Shown here one piece after another: positions 1 to 8,314 of a stretch of DNA of 64,000 nt. The stretch is from contig NZ_MOBM01000013.1 of assembly GCF_003732275.1 (NCBI RefSeq), positions 1 through 64,000 of the forward strand, in the 5' to 3' direction. Numbering within the stretch: position 1 is the first letter of the stretch; each line of letters opens with the position of its first letter. The position numbers were made by a program, and so were the translations under genes. A model generated the notes under the pieces. The model made no database searches. It was given only the letters and a program-made list of their open reading frames with translations, and had not been told where the DNA came from. The DNA comes from Pseudomonas frederiksbergensis. GTDB lineage: Bacteria; Pseudomonadota; Gammaproteobacteria; Pseudomonadales; Pseudomonadaceae.

Positions 1-257
1 CCGGTCATGCGGTTGTTGACCGCGCTGCCGGTGCCGTTGAGGTTGGCATTGCCGGTGAGGATCAGGTTCTCGATGTTGCCGCCGAGGGTGTAGTCGATGG
101 ACGAGAACACCCGGTCGAGCGCGGTCAGCGAAGCATCGGTTTCGATCAGCGCATCGCCGACGTTGTCGACGTAATAAGTGTCGACGCCATCGCCACCGAT
201 CAGGGTGTCGGCGCCGAGGCCGCCGTCCAGGGTGTTGGCTTCGGCGTTGCCGGTCAG
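1..257. repeat. Perfect 257-bp direct repeat, copy 1 (copy 2 at 1021-1277)
   Basis: Bases 1-257 and 1021-1277 are identical by eye, at an offset of exactly 1020 bp (340 codons), inside the repeat array of the large protease. A third, diverged copy starts at 496. The identity includes synonymous positions, which points to recent duplication or gene conversion. The repeat may extend beyond the left window edge. Confidence 0.9.
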
Positions 258-3200
258 GCTGTTGTTCAGCGCGTTGCCGGAGCCGTTGATCGCGTTGCCG
301 GTCAACACCAGGTTTTCCAGGTTGGCGCCCAGTGTCCAGTCCACCGAGGAGCGCACGTTGTCGATCTCGTTGGCCAGGGTGGTGGTTTCGGTGATGGTGT
401 CGCCAAGGTTGTCGACGATGTAGGTGTCGTTGCCCAGACCGCCGATCAGGGTGTCGGTACCGAGGCCACCGTCTAGGATGTTGGCGCCATCGTTACCGGT
501 CATGCGGTTGTTGACCGTGGTGCCGGTGCCGTTGAGGTTGGCATTGCCGGTGAGGATCAGGTTCTCGACATTGGCGCCGAGGGTGTAGTCGATGGCCGAG
601 AACACCCGGTCGAGCGCGGTCAGCGAAGCATCGGTCTCGATCACCGTATCGCCGAGGTTGTCGACGTAGTAAGTGTCGACGCCGTCACCACCGATCAGGG
701 TGTCGGTGCCCACGCCACCTTCGAGGGTATCGTCACCGGCACCGCCGCTGAGTGTATTGTTCCCGGTGTTGCCCACCAATACGTTGTTCTGGCTATTGCC
801 GGCGCCGCCGAGGTTGTCGCCGCCGGTGAGGAACAGGTTCTCCACGTTGGCGGCCAGCGTCCAGCTGACCGACGAACGCACGGTGTCGGTTTCGCCGGCC
901 AGTGCGCTGGTTTCAGTGATGGTGTCGCCAAGGTTGTCGATGATGTAGGTGTCGTTGCCCAGACCGCCGATGAGGGTGTCGGCACCGAGGCCACCGTCGA
1001 GGATGTTGACGCCATCGTTACCGGTCATGCGGTTGTTGACCGCGCTGCCGGTGCCGTTGAGGTTGGCATTGCCGGTGAGGATCAGGTTCTCGATGTTGCC
1101 GCCGAGGGTGTAGTCGATGGACGAGAACACCCGGTCGAGCGCGGTCAGCGAAGCATCGGTTTCGATCAGCGCATCGCCGACGTTGTCGACGTAATAAGTG
1201 TCGACGCCATCGCCACCGATCAGGGTGTCGGCGCCGAGGCCGCCGTCCAGGGTGTTGGCTTCGGCGTTGCCGGTCAGCACGTTGCCGAGACTGTTACCGT
1301 TAAGGTTGATTGCCGCATTGCCCAGCAGTACGCCGTCTTCGACGTTGGCGCCCAAGGTGAAGCTGACTGATGTACGTACCCGATCATGGCCTTCGTTGGC
1401 AGACTCGATCACCTGGTCGTTGATGTTGTCGACAACGTAAGTGTCATCACCGACAAGACCGAAAAGCGCGTCCGCTCCGGCGCCGCCATCAAGGGTATTG
1501 TTGCCGATGTTCCCGGTGATGCGGTTTTCGCTGTAGTTGCCGGTGCCGTTGAGGTTATCGGTGCCGGTGAGGGTCAGCGCTTCGAGGTTAATATCCAGGG
1601 TGTAGCTGGTGAGCGCGTAAACGCTATCGTAGTCGTTGAACCAGCCCTCGACGATGACGTCAGCGGTGTTTTCAACGATGTAGATGTCATTGCCGTCGCC
1701 GCCGATCAATTTGTCGGTACCGAGGCCACCATTGAGGATGTTATCGCCCGAGTTGCCAGTCAGAACGTTGTTCAGTTCATTGCCGTCGAGGTTCAGAGTG
1801 GCGCTGCCCAGCAGTTCTCCGTCTTCAAAGTTGGCGTCGAGGGTGTAGCTGACAGAGGTGCGTACCAGGTCACGACCTTCGTTCGCCTGTTCGACCAGCG
1901 TGTCATTCAGGCTGTTGATCACGTAGGTGTCGTTGCCTGCCCCGCCTTGCAGGGTGTTGGCAAAATCGTTGCCGATCAGGGTGTTGTCTTTAATATTGCC
2001 CAATACATCAAAGGCGCCTGGACCGTTCAGTGTGACGTTTTCGAAGTTGCTCAGTGTGCTGCTGTTCAAATCGATGAGGGTATTGTTTTGCACGCCGTAG
2101 TTGAGAATCAGGGTGTCGCTGCCCTGATTGGCGTTTTCTTTCGCAAGATTCAGTTCGGCGACTTGATCAATGACGTAAACGTCGTTGCCAGCACCCCCGA
2201 TCATTGTGTCCAGGCCACCCTGACCGTCGAGTACGTTGCTGCCGGCGTTACCGGTCAGGACGTTACCCTGGCTGTTGCCCACGACATTGACGTTTGCGCT
2301 GCCGCTGAGCTCAAGGTTTTCCAGGTTGTTACCCAGTGTCCAGCTCACCGATGTGCGCACGGTGTCGACCTCGCTCACGACGGTGCTGGTCTCGAGGATG
2401 ACATCACCGACGTTGTCGACCACGTACGTGTCGTTGCCGGCGCCGCCAATCAGTGTATCGGCCCCTTCGTCACCGTCGAGGATGTTGTTGCCGGCGTTAC
2501 CGGTGATCACGTTACTCGACGCGTTGCCGTAGCCATTGATATTGGTGCTGGTTTGCAGCGTCAGGTTTTCCACGTTCTGGTTGTTAAGCAGGTTGTAGGT
2601 GGCCGTGGAAAAAACCGAATCGATTTCGCTGGTTGAGGTTCCGGTCTCGAAGAGCCTGTCATCCCGATTGTCGACGTAATAGGTATCGTTGCCGGCACCG
2701 CCATACATCGAGTCCGTACCTGTGCCGCCATTCAGGACGTTGTCCAGGTCGTTGCCGCGCAGTATGTCGTTGTAGTTAGAACCAGTGGCATTTTCTATCT
2801 TGGCGCCGTAGGCAATGCCCAGACCGCTGATGAAAATAGATCCGCCAGTTCCAGTGAGAAGAGGCAGGCCGATGGAACTGTACGTGCCCTCATTTAAATT
2901 GATGCTGACGCTGTCCGCCTGGCTGCTCGCATCAATTGTGTCATTGCCGCCGGCATCCCAGATGGTCTCGAAAACCGGTTGGTAGGCTTCCCAGCTGTAG
3001 ACGTTGTCACCGGTTTGCCAATGGGTGTTGGCGCCGTACAGCGCCTGGATGGCGAGGATGTCCAGCACCATCGGCGTCGTCGGCTGATAGGAGTAAGAGT
3101 TGTTGTAACTCATGACCGTGTAACGGACATCGTCCAGTGCCGGGTCGAGAATCGTGCTATTTGACGAATTGGCGGAGAACGGATGCTTGAGACCCAGGGC

Positions 3201-3683
3201 ATGACCGATTTCGTGGATGTAGGTCATAAAGTCATAAGTACCCTTGGTCGGGTACTCGTTGGCCGGCTCGCCGATCCAGACGTCACCGCCCTGCGGAGTG
3301 TTGGAGGGGGTGTACGCCCAGGCAGCTGCTTGATTACCCATCAACCCATAGCCACCGAAACGCAAGTCGCCGACGTTCGAGATGTTGTCGGTGGTCTGGG
3401 TGAAGTTGATATTGGCCACTGCGCTCCAGGCCGCAAGCGCACTCATGATGCCGTTTTTCTGATCGCCGGAAAGGGTATAAATCGCGTTATATTCGTTATC
3501 GGCGCTGTAATTGATGGCGAAATAGGAAGTGTTTGGCTCGATAAAGCTGTAACTCAGGTTGGTCGGGCCGTCGATGGTCCAATTGGAGCCCACCCAGTAG
3601 GATCCGGAAAGCAGGCTGTCGAGCGCTTTATAGCCCGTCAATTTTGAAGAAAGACTTAAAGAGTAACCAAGAGGCGTAGGCAT
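1..3683 (-). CDS. Giant serralysin-type (M10) metalloprotease with RTX-like repeat array, 3' end outside window
   Basis: The minus-strand reading frame from ATG 3683 stays open to the window edge, at least 1227 codons. A CAGGAA ribosome site lies 8 nt before the ATG. Residues 157-168 read HEIGHALGLKHP, the HExxHxxGxxH zinc site of metzincins, and VMSY at 190-193 is the Met-turn, so the first ~230 residues form an M10B (serralysin) catalytic domain. From about residue 310 onward come many modules of roughly 80-90 residues containing GGxGNDTYxVDN and GNxxxNxLxG patterns, typical of calcium-binding beta-roll (RTX) sequence. There is no N-terminal Sec signal, as expected for type I secretion with a C-terminal signal that would lie off the window. 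Known serralysins are about 480 residues; this one is at least 2.5 times longer. Substrate unknown; it may act as an adhesin as well as a protease. No inhibitor or type I exporter genes are seen upstream. Confidence 0.9.
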   Translation of the reverse strand, partial: MPTPLGYSLSLSSKLTGYKALDSLLSGSYWVGSNWTIDGPTNLSYSFIEPNTSYFAINYSADNEYNAIYTLSGDQKNGIMSALAAWSAVANINFTQTTDNISNVGDLRFGGYGLMGNQAAAWAYTPSNTPQGGDVWIGEPANEYPTKGTYDFMTYIHEIGHALGLKHPFSANSSNSTILDPALDDVRYTVMSYNNSYSYQPTTPMVLDILAIQALYGANTHWQTGDNVYSWEAYQPVFETIWDAGGNDTIDASSQADSVSINLNEGTYSSIGLPLLTGTGGSIFISGLGIAYGAKIENATGSNYNDILRGNDLDNVLNGGTGTDSMYGGAGNDTYYVDNRDDRLFETGTSTSEIDSVFSTATYNLLNNQNVENLTLQTSTNINGYGNASSNVITGNAGNNILDGDEGADTLIGGAGNDTYVVDNVGDVILETSTVVSEVDTVRTSVSWTLGNNLENLELSGSANVNVVGNSQGNVLTGNAGSNVLDGQGGLDTMIGGAGNDVYVIDQVAELNLAKENANQGSDTLILNYGVQNNTLIDLNSSTLSNFENVTLNGPGAFDVLGNIKDNTLIGNDFANTLQGGAGNDTYVINSLNDTLVEQANEGRDLVRTSVSYTLDANFEDGELLGSATLNLDGNELNNVLTGNSGDNILNGGLGTDKLIGGDGNDIYIVENTADVIVEGWFNDYDSVYALTSYTLDINLEALTLTGTDNLNGTGNYSENRITGNIGNNTLDGGAGADALFGLVGDDTYVVDNINDQVIESANEGHDRVRTSVSFTLGANVEDGVLLGNAAINLNGNSLGNVLTGNAEANTLDGGLGADTLIGGDGVDTYYVDNVGDALIETDASLTALDRVFSSIDYTLGGNIENLILTGNANLNGTGSAVNNRMTGNDGVNILDGGLGADTLIGGLGNDTYIIDNLGDTITETSALAGETDTVRSSVSWTLAANVENLFLTGGDNLGGAGNSQNNVLVGNTGNNTLSGGAGDDTLEGGVGTDTLIGGDGVDTYYVDNLGDTVIETDASLTALDRVFSAIDYTLGANVENLILTGNANLNGTGTTVNNRMTGNDGANILDGGLGTDTLIGGLGNDTYIVDNLGDTITETTTLANEIDNVRSSVDWTLGANLENLVLTGNAINGSGNALNNSLTGNAEANTLDGGLGADTLIGGDGVDTYYVDNVGDALIETDASLTALDRVFSSIDYTLGGNIENLILTGNANLNGTGSAVNNRMT
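1021..1277. repeat. Perfect 257-bp direct repeat, copy 2
   Basis: This is identical to 1-257. Divergence begins at 1278, where the arrays continue with different module sequence. It keeps the reading frame of the large protease. Confidence 0.9.
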
Positions 3684-3894
3684 GCGAAAATTCCTGAGTG
3701 CGCTGCGGCCCTTCCCGGATGCGACCGCTACAAAAGTACGATTTTGCACCATAACTGATGCGTTGACATCATATGGCCACTATTTTTTATTTGGTGGCGT
3801 CAAATAACTGGCCCGACGAACTGTATCGGCGGGTGACGTAGAAATTTAAGCAAAGCGCTCTGCATTTCGTTCAATAACAGGCCATCGATTTCCC

Positions 3895-4539
3895 ATGACC
3901 ATTGCGAATCCCACCCTCATCCGCGAAACCTTCCCCGTCGGCCCTCTCCAGTGCAACTGCACAATCATCGGCGACCCGATCACCAAAAAAGCCATCGTGG
4001 TCGACCCGGGCGGCAATCATGAACTGATCCTCGCGCGTCTAGACGCCTTGGGCCTGAAGGTGGTCAGCATCATCCACACCCATGCGCACCTCGATCACTT
4101 CCTGGCTTCCGGGCAGCTCAAGGAGAAAACCGGCGCGACGCTGCACCTGCATAAAGAAGATCAATTTCTCTGGGACAACCTGGAAATGCAGTGCCAGATG
4201 TTCGGTGTGCCTTACACCCCCGTGCCATCGCCAGATCGCTGGCTGGCCGACGATGAAGAGCTGGCTTGCGGGTGTGGCGTGGCGTTGCACACGCCGGGTC
4301 ATACACCAGGTTCCATGAGCTTTTGGTTTTCAGAGGCTAAGCTGCTGATTGCCGGTGATACGCTATTCAAGCGCGGGGTAGGGCGCACGGATTTATGGGG
4401 AGGCGATCAGGCGACTCTCGTGCGTTCGATCAAGCAACGGTTGTATACCCTCGACGAAGAGGCGACGGTGGTGACCGGGCATGGTCCGGACACCTGTCTG
4501 GGCGATGAAATGCGCGGTAACCCTTTTGTGCGAGCCTGA
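3895..4539 (+). CDS. MBL-fold metallo-hydrolase, glyoxalase-II-like (YcbL type)
   Basis: 214-residue cytoplasmic metallo-beta-lactamase-fold hydrolase. The metal site THAHLDH is at residues 62-68, followed by a conserved HTPGHTPGS segment and GDTLF, which supply further metal ligands, and a C-terminal TGHGP histidine. The length and lack of the C-terminal HAGH domain of classical glyoxalase II place it with the YcbL/type II glyoxalase-like group, which hydrolyse thioesters such as S-lactoylglutathione; the actual substrate is not shown by sequence. The gene stands alone, divergent from the large protease upstream, with 210 bp between them. Confidence 0.85.
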   Translation: MTIANPTLIRETFPVGPLQCNCTIIGDPITKKAIVVDPGGNHELILARLDALGLKVVSIIHTHAHLDHFLASGQLKEKTGATLHLHKEDQFLWDNLEMQCQMFGVPYTPVPSPDRWLADDEELACGCGVALHTPGHTPGSMSFWFSEAKLLIAGDTLFKRGVGRTDLWGGDQATLVRSIKQRLYTLDEEATVVTGHGPDTCLGDEMRGNPFVRA

Positions 4540-4656
4540 TGTTGTCGTTGTAAAAGGCACGACGGAATTTTTGGCGTTGGTCATGATCCAACGCCCGCTA
4601 AGGTTCATTGCTTAAGTCCGCTGCACCACAGAATGCAAAAAAAGTAGGAGCTCTCC

Positions 4657-5382
4657 ATGTTCACCTCGCGTCGTTTGATTATTGTCGCTACTGCTGTGGC
4701 TATGTTGTCCGGTTGCGCCTCGCAGAACCCTTATGACAACCAGGGTCAGGCTGATGGCGGCTCTACGGGCATGAGCAAAACCGCCAAATACGGTGGCCTC
4801 GGCGCGCTGGCTGGTGCATTGGCCGGTGCTGCCATCGGTCACGATAACCGTGGCAAGGGCGCGCTGATTGGCGCCGCCGTGGTGGGGGCTTCTGCCGCCG
4901 GTTACGGTTATTACGCCGACCAGCAGGAGAAAAAATTGCGGGCCAGCATGGCCAACACTGGGGTTGAAGTGCAGCGCCAGGGCGATCAGATCAAGCTGAT
5001 CATGCCGGGCAACATCACATTCGCCACCGATTCGGCGAACATCGCGTCGGGCTTCTACCAGCCGCTGAACAACCTGGCGGGCTCGCTCAAGGAGTTCAAC
5101 CAGAACCAGATCGAGATCGTCGGCTACACCGACAGCACCGGCAGCCGTCAGCACAACATGGACCTGTCCCAGCGTCGTGCCCAAAGTGTGGCGACTTACC
5201 TGACCTCGCAGGGTGTCAGCGGCGCCAACCTGTCGGCGCGCGGTGCCGGACCGGATAACCCGATTGCCAGCAATGGTGATGTGAATGGCCGGGCGCAGAA
5301 CCGCCGCGTCGAGGTCAACCTGAAGCCGATTCCTGGTCAGGAGTATCAGCAGCAGGGCCAACCTGTTCAGCAGTATCAGTAA
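4657..5382 (+). CDS. OmpA-family lipoprotein (YiaD-like)
   Basis: 241 residues. The N-terminus carries a signal with lipobox LSGC (acylated Cys20), so it is an outer-membrane or periplasmic lipoprotein. Residues ~45-95 are a glycine-zipper segment rich in GALAGALAGAAIG-type repeats. The C-terminal ~120 residues are an OmpA-like peptidoglycan-binding domain with the YTDSTGS and NRRVEV signatures. Proteins of this YiaD/Pal-like class anchor the outer membrane to peptidoglycan. The tail is Gln-rich. AGGAG precedes the ATG. The gene is followed by a strong terminator at 5414 and is probably monocistronic. Confidence 0.88.
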   Translation: MFTSRRLIIVATAVAMLSGCASQNPYDNQGQADGGSTGMSKTAKYGGLGALAGALAGAAIGHDNRGKGALIGAAVVGASAAGYGYYADQQEKKLRASMANTGVEVQRQGDQIKLIMPGNITFATDSANIASGFYQPLNNLAGSLKEFNQNQIEIVGYTDSTGSRQHNMDLSQRRAQSVATYLTSQGVSGANLSARGAGPDNPIASNGDVNGRAQNRRVEVNLKPIPGQEYQQQGQPVQQYQ

Positions 5383-5413
5383 CAGCCTGACTGAACCCCA
5401 GGCGTACAAAAGC

Positions 5414-5445
5414 CCGCCCGATCCTCAACAGATCGGGCGGTTTTT
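5414..5445 (+). terminator. Intrinsic terminator of the OmpA-like lipoprotein gene
   Basis: Ten-base perfect stem (CCGCCCGATC / GATCGGGCGG, 5414-5423 and 5431-5440) with a 7-nt loop and a T5 tail, 31 bases after the stop codon. Confidence 0.9.
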
Positions 5446-5464
5446 GTTGGCTGTTCAGTCCCTA

Positions 5465-5544
5465 TCGCGAGCAGGCTCGCTCCCACAGGTGACCGCGTAC
5501 CGATTCAGCAACTCGGTCTAGTGTGGGAGCGATCCTGCTCGCGA
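5465..5544. repeat. Pseudomonas REP pair (inverted)
   Basis: Two 23-base REP units in opposite orientation (5465-5487 and 5522-5544), the second with a small variation. Intergenic, between convergent genes. Confidence 0.9.
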
Positions 5545-5581
5545 TGAGGCCCGCGCTGGCAAAGAAGACATCAGCAGCAAA

Positions 5582-5617
5582 AAAGCCCTCGGACGATCAC
5601 TCATCCGAGGGCTTTTT
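5582..5617 (-). terminator. Terminator of zapG/yhcB (usable in both directions)
   Basis: A 13-base stem AAAAGCCCTCGGA / TCCGAGGGCTTTT flanks a ~10-base loop. It lies 18 bases after the minus-strand stop at 5636 and has A and T runs on both sides. Confidence 0.88.
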
Positions 5618-5635
5618 GTGTTGCGCGAAACCTGA

Positions 5636-6070
5636 TTACTTCTTCAGGCCGTAATGCTCATCAAGCATGCCCGGCGCGTTCGGGGCTTTGGGGGCGTAGT
5701 CGCGAGGCGGTTCCTGATCGCGCGGTGGCGTCAGACGTTCCCGTGGAGCCTGCGCCGCGTCAGCGTGCAGGGCAGCCAGCAAGCGTTGGCGAGTCTGCTC
5801 GTCCAGGGCCAGACGGTTGGCGCCCTCGGCGAGATGATCCTGCACTTCCTGATAGCTCTGAGTCAGTTTCTTGACCAGTGTTGCAGTGCTGTTGAAGTGG
5901 GTGACCACTTCGTTCTGATAACTGTCAAAACGTTCCTGAATATCATCCAGCTGACGTTGCGTGCGGTTAGGCGCGGCATTCGGCACCAGGCGAGCGATCA
6001 GGAATCCAATGGCGACACCCACAACCAGGGCAAGAGTCGGCAACAACCAAACTAAGAGCGAGTGTTCCAC
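5636..6070 (-). CDS. zapG: YhcB/ZapG-family (DUF1043) inner-membrane cell-envelope protein
   Basis: 144 residues. A single N-terminal membrane segment (about residues 5-27) is followed by a coiled-coil region (about 35-90) and a Pro-rich, charged tail ending in HYGLKK. This is the DUF1043 architecture. YhcB/ZapG in E. coli links cell division and envelope assembly through contacts with divisome and elongasome proteins; the same role here is inferred from family. The gene is transcribed divergently from the downstream alpha/beta hydrolase and has its own terminator. Confidence 0.82.
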   Translation of the reverse strand: MEHSLLVWLLPTLALVVGVAIGFLIARLVPNAAPNRTQRQLDDIQERFDSYQNEVVTHFNSTATLVKKLTQSYQEVQDHLAEGANRLALDEQTRQRLLAALHADAAQAPRERLTPPRDQEPPRDYAPKAPNAPGMLDEHYGLKK

Positions 6071-6214
6071 GAGTCCTTCCTCTATAAACGGCTTTGCTTT
6101 ACGTTAACGGCTCGAACCTGCGCTGTATACCGCGATTCACTCGCAATAGATTGGCACAGACAATTGGCTAGACGAGTCGACCCGATTCGAGGTCACGGAG
6201 TTCCTTCCTTGCTT

Positions 6215-6844
6215 ATGCGCGAAACCCCTGTAGTGATTGATGGCCCGATCGGCCAGCTGGAAGCCCTTTACCTGGAAAATGACCAGCCCTGCGGCCTGGC
6301 GCTGATCTGCCACCCCAACCCGGTGCAGGGCGGCACCATGCTCAACAAAGTCGTCTCGACCTTGCAGCGCACCGCGCGCGACGCCGGTTTGATTACCTTG
6401 CGTTTCAATTACCGTGGCGTCGGCGCCAGTGAAGGCACGCACGACATGGGCACTGGCGAAGTCGACGATGCCCAGGCGGCGGCCGAGTGGCTGCGGGCCA
6501 AACATCCTGACGTGCCCCTGACCCTGTTCGGTTTCTCCTTCGGCGGATTTGTTGCAGCAAGTCTCGGCGGGCGTCTGGAAGCCAAAGGCGAGCAGCTCAA
6601 GCATTTGTTCATGGTCGCCCCCGCCGTCATGCGCTTGGGCGATCAGGATCAACTGCCGCAACAAGGCACATTGACCCTGATTCAGCCGGAAACCGACGAA
6701 GTCATCGATCCACAGCTCGTTTACGACTGGTCCGACGCACTCGATCGCCCCCATGAGCTGCTGAAAGTGGCAGAATGCGGACACTTTTTTCATGGCAAGC
6801 TGACCGATCTCAAGGATCTGATCCTGCCGCGTCTTTCGAATTGA
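6215..6844 (+). CDS. Alpha/beta hydrolase (dienelactone-hydrolase-like)
   Basis: 209-residue soluble hydrolase. The start ATG 6215 follows a CGGAG site; upstream in-frame codons would overlap the divergent promoter region and add nonconserved sequence. The nucleophile elbow is GFSFGG with Ser108; CHPNPVQGGTM near residue 33 is the typical oxyanion-hole region, and HFFHGKL near the end supplies the catalytic His. Similar proteins occur in many proteobacteria as uncharacterised hydrolases; no substrate can be named. trpS begins 24 bases after the stop, so the two are likely cotranscribed. Confidence 0.82.
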   Translation: MRETPVVIDGPIGQLEALYLENDQPCGLALICHPNPVQGGTMLNKVVSTLQRTARDAGLITLRFNYRGVGASEGTHDMGTGEVDDAQAAAEWLRAKHPDVPLTLFGFSFGGFVAASLGGRLEAKGEQLKHLFMVAPAVMRLGDQDQLPQQGTLTLIQPETDEVIDPQLVYDWSDALDRPHELLKVAECGHFFHGKLTDLKDLILPRLSN

Positions 6845-6868
6845 TTGCAGTCTGACAAGCGATTACCC

Positions 6869-8224
6869 ATGACGACTCGTACCCGTATCCTCACCGGCAT
6901 CACCACCACCGGCACGCCGCACCTGGGCAATTACGCCGGCGCTATCCGCCCGGCGATCATCGCCAGTCGTGACAGCAATGCCGATTCGTTCTACTTCCTG
7001 GCCGACTACCACGCCCTGATCAAATGCGATGACCCGCTGCGCATCCAGCGCTCGCGTCTGGAAATCGCCGCGACCTGGCTGGCCGGTGGCCTGGACGTGG
7101 ACCGCGTGACTTTCTATCGCCAGTCCGACATCCCGGAAATCCCTGAACTGACCTGGCTGCTGACCTGCGTGGCCGCCAAGGGCCTGCTCAACCGCGCCCA
7201 TGCCTACAAGGCCTCGGTGGACAAGAACGTCGAGACCGGCGAAGACCCGGACGCCGGCATCACCATGGGCTTGTACAGCTACCCGGTGCTGATGGCTGCG
7301 GACATTCTGATGTTCAACGCCCACAAAGTGCCGGTCGGTCGTGATCAGATCCAGCACGTGGAAATGGCGCGGGATATTGGTCAGCGCTTCAACCACTTGT
7401 TTGGCCAGGGCAAAGAGTTCTTCACCATGCCCGAAGCGCTGATCGAGGAAAGCGTCGCCACCTTGCCGGGCCTCGACGGTCGCAAGATGTCGAAGAGCTA
7501 CGACAACACCATTCCGTTGTTCAGCAGCGCCAAAGAGATGAAAGACGCGATTTCGCGGATCGTCACCGACTCCCGTGCCCCGGGCGAAGCCAAGGATCCG
7601 GATAACTCGCACCTGTTCACCTTGTTCCAGGCTTTCGCTACGCCGGCACAATCCGACGAGTTCCGCAGCGAATTGCTTCAGGGCCTGGGTTGGGGCGAGG
7701 CGAAGAATCGTCTGTTCCAGTTGCTCGACAGCGAATTGGGCGAATCCCGCGAGCGTTATCACCAGCTGATCGAACGCCCGGCGGATCTGGAAGACATCCT
7801 GCAACTCGGCGCCAAAAAGGCCCGCTCGGTGGCGACGCCGTTCCTCCACGAACTGCGTGAGGCGGTCGGCCTGCGTTCTTTCGTCGCTCAGACCCAAGTC
7901 GCAGCGACCACCAGGAAGAAAGCCGCGAAAGCCGCGCGCTTCGTCAGCTTCCGTGAAGACGACGGTAGTTTTCGCTTCCGTCTGCTGGCGGCCGATGGCG
8001 AGCAACTGTTGCTGTCGCGCAACTTCGCCGATGGTAAAACCGCAGGGCAAGTGACCAAGCAATTGCAATCCGGTCAGGCCTTGGACGTGCGCAGTGAAGA
8101 CCTGAGCTTCAGCGTCTGGCTGGAAGGCGAGTGCGTTGCCGACAGTCCGGCCTTCGCCGACAGCGCTGCTCGCGATGCTGCCATCGGTGCGTTGCGCGTT
8201 GCGCTGACACCGGTTCAGGAATAA
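6869..8224 (+). CDS. trpS: Tryptophanyl-tRNA synthetase with C-terminal extension
   Basis: Charges tRNA-Trp with tryptophan. 451 residues from ATG 6869 (a TTG 24 bases upstream is in frame but adds non-conserved residues). The class I signature is GTPHLGN (15-21) and the KMSKS loop is at 206-210. The catalytic core ends near residue 335, as in the 334-residue E. coli enzyme. The remaining ~110 residues include a segment FVSFREDDGSFRFRLLAADG that resembles the YegP/DUF1508 fold, a domain expected to bind or stabilise something unknown. Pseudomonas TrpS proteins are known to be long, so this extension is lineage-typical rather than a local accident. Confidence 0.95.
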   Translation: MTTRTRILTGITTTGTPHLGNYAGAIRPAIIASRDSNADSFYFLADYHALIKCDDPLRIQRSRLEIAATWLAGGLDVDRVTFYRQSDIPEIPELTWLLTCVAAKGLLNRAHAYKASVDKNVETGEDPDAGITMGLYSYPVLMAADILMFNAHKVPVGRDQIQHVEMARDIGQRFNHLFGQGKEFFTMPEALIEESVATLPGLDGRKMSKSYDNTIPLFSSAKEMKDAISRIVTDSRAPGEAKDPDNSHLFTLFQAFATPAQSDEFRSELLQGLGWGEAKNRLFQLLDSELGESRERYHQLIERPADLEDILQLGAKKARSVATPFLHELREAVGLRSFVAQTQVAATTRKKAAKAARFVSFREDDGSFRFRLLAADGEQLLLSRNFADGKTAGQVTKQLQSGQALDVRSEDLSFSVWLEGECVADSPAFADSAARDAAIGALRVALTPVQE

Positions 8225-8263
8225 TCAACGGCTCGGTCCGACCAAGGGCCGATTGCCATTCCC

Positions 8264-8296
8264 ACGGGCCGTCGCTACAGTGACGGCCCGTTTTTG
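8264..8296 (+). terminator. Intrinsic terminator of trpS
   Basis: Stem ACGGGCCGTC / GACGGCCCGT (8264-8273, 8282-8291) with a T5 tail, between trpS and zapE. Confidence 0.88.
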
Positions 8297-8314
8297 TTGC
8301 CTTGCTAACGAATT

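Noticed and set aside
1..2600. Regularly spaced repeats resembling a CRISPR array
   Set aside because: The repeats are long, in frame, and encode calcium-binding modules of one protein; there are no short palindromic units with unique spacers.
1386..2636. 416-codon plus-strand open frame
   Set aside because: It is the antisense of the RTX repeat array; the minus frame has the protease motifs and the plus frame has only repeat-derived valine-rich sequence.
6863..8068. 401-codon minus-strand open frame
   Set aside because: Antisense of trpS.
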